The position numbers and the translations under genes are program-made. From NCBI GenBank assembly GCA_036924085.1, contig JAVGWX010000018.1, positions 21,927,464 through 21,991,463 on the forward strand: a DNA stretch of 64,000 bases, written 5' to 3'. Shown piece after piece: positions 32,831-42,122 of this stretch. Numbering within the stretch: position 1 is the stretch's first letter; every line of letters starts with the position of its first letter. The notes beneath the pieces were generated by a model, which worked only from the letters and a program-made list of their open reading frames with translations, searched no databases and was not told the DNA's origin. Source of the stretch: Ariolimax columbianus. Lineage: Eukaryota > Mollusca > Gastropoda > Stylommatophora > Arionidae.

Positions 32831-33149
32831 CTATTGATGACAAACTTTTTCAAAGCCTATTCTATTTACTTCAAAGCACATCACAATGTATTTATAACAA
32901 CCATTACAACGCGAGATCCCTTTTCTCTTATTGTGTATGGCATTCTTTTAATTAACTCTTAAATACATTAAAGTATCTTTCAGAATACATTGTTAGAATG
33001 CAGAGCTCTAGAATATCCTAAATATTACAATACGTACGTTGCCTGCTTCATAACACATGACAAAGTGTTTAGATAATAATTTACACGCCGGTTTCCTAAT
33101 GTCTTGTTCTTATTATTTGTCAGTGTTTCCATCTACCTTCTGTATATAC

Positions 33150-33205
<56 letters not shown>

Positions 33206-33335
33206 TACAATTCTAGTTAAATCACCACTACAATGACACATTAATGGAGTAAATAAACATTTCACCAATTTATGTACATGTTTTTATGTAGTCATAAATA
33301 GCTAATGTACAGTAAGAACAAACGACAAGGTTGTG

Positions 33336-33368
<33 letters not shown>

Positions 33369-33419
33369 ATATCAATCTATCTATCTGTTTATCTATATAT
33401 ATATCTATATATCTTCAGT
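32831..33419. repeat. AT-rich spacer with TA and CTAT microsatellites
   Basis: (TA)n at about 33150-33203 and (CTAT)n at about 33337-33405, otherwise AT-rich with no gene. Confidence 0.8.
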
Positions 33420-33720
33420 TCACTTATGTCGCTAGACGTCGTGGGGAGATGCGACCTCCTTTGTTTCATGTTTGAATAGATTTTTAACTTGAATTTTGCC
33501 CAAGCAGCGGCCGTTACACTTATTCTTTTCAATTTCCAACTGCTAAGGTATTTTTAACGTGCGCGCCACTGCATACGGGTGTCTGATCTCACTACTCAGA
33601 GATCAGGGGAAATATTTACCGGATGATCCACGTGAAAAAAAATCACGGTGTCTCCACCTGGATTTGAACCCGCGACCTCCTGCACCTGAGGTGAACACCC
33701 TACCTCGAGACCACTGCTCC
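33420..33720 (-). mobile_element. SINE3 (tRNA-derived with conserved core)
   Basis: On minus: gaggtagggtgttcacctca then gcgggttcaaatcc (box B, about 33660-33675), acgtggatcatccggtaaat, the core tgatctctgagtagtgagat, and cagttggaaattgaaaagaa. Continuous where the copy at 15645 is split. Confidence 0.8.
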
Positions 33721-33774
33721 CCCCCCCCCTCCCCCGCGCAAAGGTTGTGTACCATCCCCGTTACTGTGTATCAC

Positions 33775-34195
33775 ATATATATAGACCCAATATATTTAAC
33801 AAATGCCAGCATTAGTGAGGGAAAGAGCCTAAGTAATCACTTAAATGAACTTTTCTTTGCTGATGACCAATCACTAATAGCAACCTCAGAAGATTACCTG
33901 CAGGATCATATGAAAAATCTTAATCAGAGCAACAATGCACAGAATCAGAAACGAAGATATTGGGAGACAAGCAGGTACAACACCAGTGCTAGACTTCTTC
34001 ACGAGACAGCAAACGGTTAGGCCAGATTGTATCCCTCAGAAGAACTATGCTATGCAGATACAATGGATACAATGGATACAATGGATACAAAGCCAAGGGC
34101 TGCACACGCGAACGATGGATAGCAGAAATAACAGAAGCAGTACAGCTCCCCGAGTATACATATTAGGACCCGGTCACGAAATATCTTCATAACCT
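33775..34195 (+). pseudogene. LINE family 5 RT fragment
   Basis: Plus frame LNELFFADDQSLIATSEDYL contains the RT FADD motif. After a deletion, another frame gives RIRNEDIGRQAGTTPVLDFF and TRQQTVRPD. A short atggatacaat triplication (34062-34092) lies inside it. The deleted segment corresponds to the part preserved at 26460-26880. Confidence 0.75.
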
Positions 34196-34299
34196 GAGGC
34201 TGAAATGCAAAAGCATGACAAAAAGCGAAAATAAGATGAACGACACATTTTTAGTGCTTTCTTTTAAATAGTAATTTCGTTAGAAACGTCCAAAAATGT

Positions 34300-34680
34300 G
34301 CAATCAAACTTTTTTATTTCTCTAATTTGTTTCACTGATTTGATTAAACTTTTTTTAAATCATATATCACGCTACTTAATTGTTTTAAAGCACAATTCTA
34401 GTGACAATGGAAAAAGTAGCACTTTGTAAGTTTCTGACTATGAAAAAAAAATAAAAAAAACCGCATCCCGTGAAGCTAAAACCGTCCATTAAAACCTAAA
34501 ATCCCTATATCCTTTCTCTAACTATTTTCACTGTTATAATTAAACGTGTATATATATCATATTTATATTTCAAATTCACTTAATTATTTTAATTCACAAT
34601 TCTAACGAAAACAGAAAAAGTAGCGATACCTAGATTCGTGACTCCAAATCGTGACACTAAAACCGTCCATTAAAATGCCA
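34300..34680. repeat. Diverged ~190-bp tandem duplication
   Basis: Two AT-rich halves (about 34300-34497 and 34505-34680) share cacaattcta, gaaaaagtagc and the end ctaaaaccgtccattaaaa in the same order. An old tandem duplication; no coding. Confidence 0.6.
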
Positions 34681-35251
34681 GTGTACTTTATAGTCGCACC
34701 ATTTTCCCCCCGCTGTTTGCACTTAACTTTTGTTCGTCCATTATTCTCGTCCACTGCCGTTTGTCTCTATAATGTCCATTTGTGCTTCTGCCAGCGAGTA
34801 CATCCCGCGCGCCAAGAACCTGTCCCCCTTTATTCTGGCAGTGTCGTATCGATGTTCCACTAACGTATAATCCAGTGACAAACCCCACAGATGACACTAA
34901 CCTTTTCCCCTCTCTTCGTCCGCGGACACCGGTCCCGCCATTGACTATGGCAGATGTTAATTAGTAACTTGTCGGTGTAGATAGATACACAGGAATACAG
35001 AATACGATCAGCGTTTAATTTCAATTCTTTTATGTCGTTAAAAAATTATTATAGAGGGCACGGAAATTAGATTAGCAGCCTCATTATGTACAGCAATCAG
35101 TGGTGTATGGCAGGCGTGGCTCGTACCTTTGGTGCCACTTAAAAAGGAGATAGAGGGGAACGCCACTGAGGTGTTTCTAAAAAGTCAGGCAAGCCATTCT
35201 CGGATTGTTTCGCTGTCGTTTCAAGTAGCGTTTACTTTTTAGAATAGGTAG
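34681..35251. other. No gene recognised
   Basis: Frames on both strands at 34651-34964 without domains. Nothing supported. Confidence 0.35.
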
Positions 35252-35436
35252 ACCTGTCGAGTACAGTTGAGTACATTTCTTTTTGTCCTGGAATTAGGTG
35301 GAGTGATTGCTGACGAGATTAAACCTGATGATATTAAACCTGACGCTATTAAACCTGACGCTATTAAACCTGACAAGATTAAACCTGACAAGATTAAACC
35401 TGGCGCTATTAAACGTGACGCTATTAAACCTGACGC

Positions 35437-35843
35437 AGGATCAAGATGCTGCTGTGGTCAGCCACCCATAGCTGACTATTAGCGTCAGGGCCAGCGAACC
35501 AGAGCTGCCAAGACCCTTCTACGCCTCCACGTGATGATCCTGGATAACAGGCTGCAGCAAGGCAGACTGGCTAAGGAGAAGGGATCGAAGAGGGAATGCT
35601 AACCCGGTACTCAAAAAATGCTTGCTGAAGTCGGATGTGTTAGACCGAAAGGTGCAAATATCGCAGCTAAGCTGTAAACTACGACACAACGCATTACGTT
35701 CTCTGGACTACATTCTGCTACTTAAGCCCTTTCACGGTTTTGTAGCGGGAGATTGAGAACGAACGAAGAAGAAGAAGAAGAAGAAGAAGAAGAAGAAGAA
35801 GAAGAAGAAGAAGAAGAAGAAGAAGAAGAAGAAGAAGAAGAAG
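35437..35843 (+). mobile_element. SINE1 copy inside the 15-bp IKPD repeat
   Basis: From ggatcaagatgctgctgtgg to (GAA)n of about 27 units. Flanked by aaacctgacgc at 35426-35436 and 35844-35854. This equals the target repeat unit, so the duplication is consistent but not diagnostic. Confidence 0.88.
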
Positions 35844-36333
35844 AAACCTGACGCTATTAAACCTGACAAGATTAAACCTGACAAGATTAAATATGACGCT
35901 ATTAAACCTGACAAGATTACACCTGACAATATTAAACCTGACAATATTAAACCTGACGAGATTAAACCTGACGAGATTACACCTGACAATATTAAACCTG
36001 ACAATAGTAAACCTGACAAGATTAAACCTGACGAGATTAAACCTGACGAGATTACACCTGACAATATTAAACCTGACAATATTAAACCTGACGACACTGA
36101 ATCTGACGACACTGAACCTAGTGAATTGGAAGATATTGTATCACATCAAACTTCTATACAAGAAGTGATTGAACAGTCTAGTATTGAATTTCTGAATTTC
36201 CACAAGGATGTAGGAAAATCAATTCTGCCTAGCGCGTTTATAACAGAAATAATCAAGCTTGATTCAAAGTATTTCCAGAACAGTGAAGCCATTTTCCTAC
36301 CAGCAGTTGGCAGCAAAGTACAAATCTTGGTTC

Positions 36334-36974
36334 TTCTTCTTTTTCGTTTATCCTCAGATCAAGGTTCCGGTTTCTCTTACAAGGGACACCGTTGTTTGTA
36401 AGGCTGTTTTATCTCCATACAACTTTTGTCTCATATCTTGCTCGCGAGGCTAGTATTGTTCTCTGTTTTCCTGCGTGAGCGTGCAGCTATGCAGGATGTG
36501 TTCCACGGTCATGATATGCTCCCCATATGGGCACCTGTCATCTCTCCCAATCCTCAATTTGTTGTAGAGATGACCATTGAGTCTGGTATGCCCAGTTCTC
36601 AGTCTGAAGATGGTGACTTTCTCTTCTCTAGTTAAGTTATAGTAGCTGTCTTCTTTTCGGAAGTCGGAGTGTTGATCAGCCCATATTACCCTGAAGTTGG
36701 CTTTAATTATGGTCTTGGCCTCATTATATGGGATACTCAGGTATGTTTGTGGGGATGCTCCTCCACTCTTTGCTGATTTGTCTGCAGCTTCATTGCCTTT
36801 AATATTTCAGTGGGATAGGATCCACTGTATGACCAACCTTGGATGTTCTGCTGAGATCTGTGTTAGTGAGAACATACATTGCTCCAGATCTTCATCTTTG
36901 TGTTGTTTTTGCTAATACTAACTCGGCATCAGTCAGGAATACTATGTTTTTTTCTTGGTGGATATCTTTATCTT
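36334..36974 (-). pseudogene. LINE family 3, RNase H C-terminal fragment
   Basis: Minus frames give QWILSH.NIKGNEAADKSA, KVTIFRLRTGHTRLNGHLYN, KLRIGRDDRCPYGEHIMTVE and HILHSC, an RNase H end distinct from LINE1 and family 2. It ends toward low coordinates in a gaaaaagaagaag tail. A 13 bp duplication, caaatcttggttc, lies at 36321-36333 and 36975-36987, partly overlapping the tail. Confidence 0.8.
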
Positions 36975-37013
36975 CAAATCTTGGTTCGAGGAGAAACCGT
37001 GGACTGGTCGCCA

Positions 37014-37194
37014 TGAGGTATCGACTCTCTCGTGACCCATCTATTCCCCTTCTAAAGAGTCAGCATTTTGTATCTGGTGTCTTCTCTATCCCCGGCCAGA
37101 CCATCATTCCTCATTGGAGCAAAAAAGTGGATTCAACTAGTGGAAAGAACCTGGAAGGACTAGTGTTCAGGAATAAAGTAAGAATCATCGGGGG
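37014..37194. other. Open in a second frame, unassigned
   Basis: One base out of phase with the IKPD frame, a plus frame continues to 37225 (SIPLLKSQHFVSGVFSIPGQ, KNLEGLVFRNKVRIIGGFS). It could be the frameshifted continuation of the broken gene. No family match. Confidence 0.2.
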
Positions 37195-37575
37195 GTTTTC
37201 ATACAGTCGAAAGAAATGGACATAAAATGGAGAGAAAATGGAAAGAAATGGACATAAAATGGAAAAAAATGGAAAGAAAATGGTAAAAAATGGACATAAA
37301 TATGAAAAAAATGGAAAGAAAATGGACAGAAATTGACAGAAAAGGGCAAGAGATTGAAAGAAATTGACAGAAAATGGAAAGCAAATTGAAAGAAATGGAC
37401 ATAAAATGGAACAAATCGAAAAAAATGGACATAAAATGGAACAAAATGGAAATAAATTTGACAGAAAATGGAAAAAGATGAAAAGAAAATGGAAAGAAGT
37501 TGTCAGAAAAAGGAAAGAATTTGAAAGAAAATATAAAGAATTGGCAAGAAATTGAAAGAAAATAGACATAAATGG
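37195..37575. repeat. A-rich minisatellite (aatggacataaaatggaaag)
   Basis: Imperfect units of gaaagaaatggacataaaat and related gaaaatggacagaaattgac. Irregular period of roughly 20-25 bp. The Phe-rich minus frames are artefacts. Confidence 0.85.
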
Positions 37576-37619
37576 AAAAAATGGAAAGAAATGTATCTTA
37601 AAATTGAGGAGTTATTGGC

Positions 37620-39530
37620 GAGGACCTTCAGCTACTGATTGAAAAGGAAAAGCAGAAATGGCTCCCCTTTATCTATCATTTTGGTAACCTTCTTCATGAA
37701 TTCTAATAGATTTGTTCAGCATGATCTCCCTCTATTAAACTCATGCTGACTATTTCTAATTAGATTAAATTTGTCTAAATGCATTACAATGTTTTATTTC
37801 TTCTTCTTCTTCGTTCTCAATCTCCCGCTACCAAACCCTGAAAGGGCTTAAGTAACAGAATATAGGCCAGATAACGAAATGCCTTGTGTCGTAGTTTACA
37901 GCTTGACTGCGATATTTGAACCTTTCGGTCCAACACATCCGATTTCAGCAAGCATTTTTTGAGTACCGGGCTAGCATTCCCTCTTCGATCCCTTCTCCTT
38001 AGCCAGTCTGCCTTGCTGCAGCCTGTTATCCAGGATCACCGCGTGGAGGTGTAGAAGGGTCTTGGCAGCTCTGGTTCGCTGGCTCTGACGCTAGCAGTCA
38101 GCTATGGGTCGCTGACCACTGCAGCTCATGCGTTTTGATCCCCAATGTTTTTTTAAATTATTGACACTACAATTTACAGACTATGCTCGTTAAACTCACC
38201 GGTCTATAATTCGCTGGATCTGATTTTTTTGCCCATTTTGAATAAGGGGACCACTCCTGCATCTTTCCAATCCCGTGGAATAATCCCTTTTGCAAGTGAT
38301 TGAGAACATACTATAGCCAATGGTTTTTATAGTTGGTCTCTAATTTCAAACAGCAATTTTGGATGAGTACCATCTTGACCTGGACATTTATCAACTTTTA
38401 ACCCCTCCAATTTTTTAAAAACCATTTTCTCTGTAATACAAATTGATCTTAATCGGGCTGTATCCATGTCTCTTTGAAAAATATATATAGGCTCTGTGAT
38501 TTTGGAGCAGTCCTCTTTTGTGTAGACTGTGCCAAAGTACTGATTGAGTAGATTAGCTGCCTCCCTATTATCACTTATTATTTTCCCTGTACTGTCTATG
38601 AGAGAGCTTACTTTGTATCTCGTTCTTTGTTTTTTTCTAACATAAGAGAAGTCGATTTTACTATCAGTCTTGATCCTCTGAGCAAGTTTTTTTCGAACTC
38701 TATTTTTGCTGTTTTATTTGATTTCTGAGATATGTTCTGCTTGTCCAAATATTTTAAATATGTTTCTTTTGATTTACCTGCCTCTGTATATTTTTTCCAT
38801 GCTTTATTTTTTGCTCTTCTACATTTGACTACAAATCTAGTTATCCACTTTTTACGCTTGGGGTTTACCTCCCTACATGGAACACATTCCTCTTTTAGCG
38901 TTTATAGAACTGTCTTAAAACTCTCCCACTCCTGTTCAACATCTGTTCCTCCGACAATATCTTTCCAGATTATGTGGCTACTGTCTTTTCATACTCTTAA
39001 CTTCTGCCTTAGAGTATTCGTATGATCGCGTGTTTATGTTTACTTCCCTGTAATAAGATCCCAACGGATGATTTGATGGTCACAAGCCAAACAGTTCCCC
39101 AACGGTAATGTTTTCAATCATATTTTCCTCTGTAGTAAAAACTAGGTCGACTATGTTTTTTTGCCTCTGGTGGCTGCTTCCACATGTTGAATTAAAAAAT
39201 TGTCAGTTATGCACTTAACAGAAGGTTTTGACTCTACAAGTGCTTCTGCCATATCCCATTTTATTTCTGGAAAGTTGAAATCCCCCATTAATAATAATTT
39301 CCCTTCACTTGCCTTTGCTATGCTACTAATCAGCTCCTCGTCTTCCTATTTTTGACTTGATGGACATCTAGAGCACACTCCAAAGACTGTTTTCTCACCC
39401 CCACTTTCTATTTCTCACCACATACTTTCATTTTTGTTACCAGATGATAAATTATCTTTGGTCGTTATATTAACATAATTTATACAGTATAATGAAACGC
39501 CATCTCCCTTAGCCTTGGCCTTAGTTTACA
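37620..39530 (-). pseudogene. CR1-like LINE, endonuclease end and RT start
   Basis: On minus, EGFGDGVSLYC-like sequence near 39515, the endonuclease motif MGDFNF at about 39275-39295, then a long frame-broken linker and the start of the RT (39000 down to 38150). The body continues at 37796-37620 after a SINE1 insertion at 37797-38142. Many indels. The downstream RT motifs are missing. Confidence 0.75.
37797..38142 (-). mobile_element. SINE1 copy inserted in the CR1-like LINE
   Basis: tttcttcttcttcttcgttc through gctcatgcgttttgatcccc. The 9 bp word caatgtttt flanks it (37787-37795 and 38143-38151), consistent with a target duplication. Confidence 0.88.
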
Positions 39531-39559
39531 ACCTCAAAGCCTTTTCCGGTATACGGTGA

Positions 39560-40030
39560 CAAAAGGTAAAAGTGTATCCTAAACACCAAAACCCGAAACA
39601 ACAAACACTAAATATCAAACACCAAACGACAAATACCAAACGCCAAACCGAAACACCAAACGCCGAAAACTAAACACTAAATACTATGCACCAAACACCA
39701 AACACTAAATACTATGCACCAAACACCAAACACTAAACGCCAAACGTCAAACCCAAAATATCAAACGAAAAACGGCAAACACTAAACACCAAACACTAAA
39801 CACCAAACACTAAACACTAAACACCAAACGACAAACACCAAACACTAAACACCAAACACCAAATGACAAACACTTAACACCAAACGCCAAACACAAAACA
39901 CTAGACACCAAACACCAAACGTCAAACAATAAACAATAAATACCAAACACCAACCATTAAACACCAAACAGCAGCCGCTAAACACCAAACACCAGCCGCT
40001 AAACACCAAAAACCAAACACCAAGCATCAA
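39560..40030. repeat. Heptanucleotide array (AAACACC-type)
   Basis: About 65 imperfect 7 bp units: aaacacc, aaacact, aaacgcc, aaacgac. Not a known animal telomere repeat. The minus WCLVFSG-type frame is an artefact of the period. Confidence 0.9.
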
Positions 40031-40130
40031 GTGCCGACTCCCCAAGGGAGGTTGACGGTAATGGATCTCCATCTGTCTCTGTCTCGAGCCAGGCTGGTAC
40101 ACGCAGTCAAATTGTGTCCCGGCCACATCC

Positions 40131-41040
40131 TTATGATGTCTGCCCTTTGGCTCTTTCGCCCTCCACTCTTCCCTCCAAAATAACCTTTAGCAAACTGTCA
40201 TGGCGCTTGACATGACCAAAATATTGTCTGGTTATTTTCTTCAGAAGTGTCTGCTCCGCCTGGAGTTGTTCCAGAACCTCATTATTAGATTTCCTATCTT
40301 TACAGGGCTCCAGAATTGACAAAAATGATGACTACTCGAAAGAAATCAGAAGAAGACTAACCATGGCAATGCAGGAACTGAACAGCTTGAAGAAATTATT
40401 GCAGAGTACCAACAAAATGATAAAAGTAAAAGTCTTGAGAGCCTGTTTTGGCTAGAAAATGCAAATAATTTGGTCACATCAAGAGACACAAAGGTGTCGA
40501 GAGAACAGTGATGGAAGGTATGGTACCAGGCAAAAGAGGAAAGGGTAGACCAAGAAGACGTTCGCACCAAGATATCCAGGAATGCCTGGGTATGACTGTG
40601 GCGAAGGCTGGAGTTCTAGCACCGAAACGAGTTTCTTTCAGACAGACTGTGATGGGAGGACGTTCTATAAAAGACATGCTTCATGATGATGATGATCTTT
40701 ACAAGAAACTCGCCCAATTCTTCTGAATACCCACATTTCAAAGGCCTCAATACACTTCTCAATTTTATTTGTCAAGATCCAGTTTTCTATTCCATAAAAT
40801 AAAATTGAATGCACATGGCATTTTATGATTCTCATTTTAAAGATCTGTGATATCTGCTTTGAAAGAAGGGTATCTCAGGCTGTTAAATGTGTTTTGGGCC
40901 ATTGCAATTCTTTTGATGATCTCCCTTTTGTATTTGCCATCAGCTGAAATGAGTTGACCAAGATACAGACAGCTTGATTTAGCTCTATTATTGGTTTCAA
41001 AGCATGAGCAATTACGTTGTCGGCTTGCTAGGTCAGTCAC
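40131..41040 (-). pseudogene. RTE-like LINE split by another LINE
   Basis: On minus: SCLYLGQLISADGKYKREII and IAMAQNTFNSLRYPSFKADI (41040 down to 40837), then decayed FEMW-type sequence to 40717, then after the insertion DRKSNNEVLEQLQAEQTLLK, YFGHVKRHDSLLKVILEGRV (40322-40131). The order is the normal RTE order, so one element was interrupted at 40310-40716. The sequence at 40735 matches the RTE copy at 21300. Confidence 0.7.
40310..40716 (+). pseudogene. LINE 3' end with short ATG tail, nested in an RTE copy
   Basis: Plus frames: DDYSKEIRRRLTMAMQELNS, then FGHIKRHKGVERTVMEGMVP, GKRGKGRPRRRSHQDIQECL, GMTVAKAGVLAPKRVSFRQT and VMGGRSIKDMLHDDDD. It ends catgatgatgatgat. The same family as 22235-22770, where the tail became a 1 kb array. 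Confidence 0.8.
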
Positions 41041-41044
41041 AGCA

Positions 41045-41262
41045 TAGGTTAGGCAGTTTCTGCGCTAGGTGGAGCCTATCCCAATCCCTAGCGGTCAGGG
41101 TCACTTAGCCTGAGCCTTCAGTGTGGCGCTCGCTGGTCAGACCGGGTCACACTTCCTCCAATGTGCTGATGACGCAACGCACTTGGCCCAGGATAGATGA
41201 CTTAAGCTCTCCATGACGCTAAACGGCACAAGTGGAAAGAAAACTAACTAACTAACTAACTA
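41045..41262 (+). repeat. Dispersed repeat R4 with (CTAA)n tail
   Basis: ggtggagcctatcccaatcc, ggtcagaccgggtcacactt, cacttggcccaggatagatg, then gaaagaaaactaactaacta. No pol III boxes identified. A partial copy is at 27075. Confidence 0.7.
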
Positions 41263-42112
41263 ATAGATAGCTTGATACGTGTTCCAGAATCCCTCCATTT
41301 ATGTGGACGAAAGCTTTTTGACTTTTTGTGGCTATAAAACCAATCATGGCACGGCAGACTCTACCGCACACAGGGCACTCAATTGAGGAATCGGTTGTGG
41401 AGCCGTTGTGAGTTCTTTTCTTTTGAGCGGCAGGTTTTCTCTGAGCATCCACGATAGAGGTTTCCTCTGCGACCTTGCCAGCTTTGCTTATGTTAGCGCG
41501 TCAGGTAGAGCGGGTTTGGGTAAGCAGCTCCCAGGAGGTAACATAAATACTGAAGCTTTCAAGAGACATTTTCAATGAGTATATGTGGTGTTTCTTCTGT
41601 CCCATTGATGAGCATCTGCCAGTTCTGAGCTCATCGTTCAACAGCTGCTTGGGGATGCGCTCATCGGGTACGGGAACAGCATGCTCCTGCTATTTTATCT
41701 ATACTTTTTGCAGAAGTGTTTGAATGCTCAACATGCTAGTCTGAGAATTTAAAAGTTAGGCCCTTTGTCTTTTCACCCGACGATCTTTAGCAGCCAACGT
41801 AGACAGCTGAACTTAAAATAATTTAACTGTTTACTTATGTCTGCTATACAATGTCCATGTTTCGCAAGCATGCAGCAGAATGGAAAACACTACAGTACGA
41901 TAAAGGTCTAGCTTTGTGACGACACTGATGTCTAGTTGACTCTCAAACACAGAGCCCGCTTTTGCAATCATGTTGTTAACGTCAAAGTCGATATTCCTCT
42001 CCCTGGTGATGGTATTGCCTAGCAACTGCCTGGAGACTATGGTTCTGAACTTCGTTATGGTAAATTGCATATGTTCTTCTGAGCAGGTGTTGGGGGCGCA
42101 GTCGTCTACAAA
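41263..42112 (-). pseudogene. LINE-O, downstream part (RT palm to zinc finger)
   Basis: Continuation of the older LINE interrupted at 42113. The minus frame opens with FVDDCAPNTCSEEHMQFTIT, the FADD-type catalytic motif with Val in place of Ala, through HACETWTLYSRHK, then broken frames to SIECPVCGRVCRAMIGFIAT near 41395-41330, the C-terminal CPxCGRxxRARIGLxxH zinc finger typical of this LINE group. The upstream half is at 45735-46660. Confidence 0.85.
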
Positions 42113-42122
42113 CAAGAGATCC

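Larger units (their letters stand above)
35252..37013 (+). pseudogene. IKPD-repeat open frame broken by a SINE and a LINE
   Basis: A plus frame open after a TAG at 35249-35251 has no ATG, but tttctttttgtcctggaattag at 35274-35295 looks like a splice acceptor. It encodes pentapeptide repeats of the type IKPDA, IKPDK, IKPDE and IKPDN, then an acidic DDTESDDTEPSELED segment and about 75 non-repetitive residues (EVIEQSSIEFLNFHKDVGKS, LDSKYFQNSEAIFLPAVGS). A SINE1 (35437-35843) and a minus LINE (36334-36974) interrupt it. Ignoring each insert plus one duplicate of its target site keeps the frame, which then ends at a TGA near 37012. Total about 690 nt without a stop. No family recognised. It could be a broken host exon or an unknown element's gene; the repeated part is also simply a 15 bp minisatellite. 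Confidence 0.35.

Noticed and set aside
37111..37569. 152-codon Phe-rich minus frame resembling a membrane protein
   Set aside because: Antisense translation of an A-rich minisatellite; hydrophobicity is only composition.
39560..40030. Interstitial telomere repeat
   Set aside because: The 7 bp units (aaacacc, aaacact, aaacgcc) do not match TTAGGG or other common animal telomere repeats.
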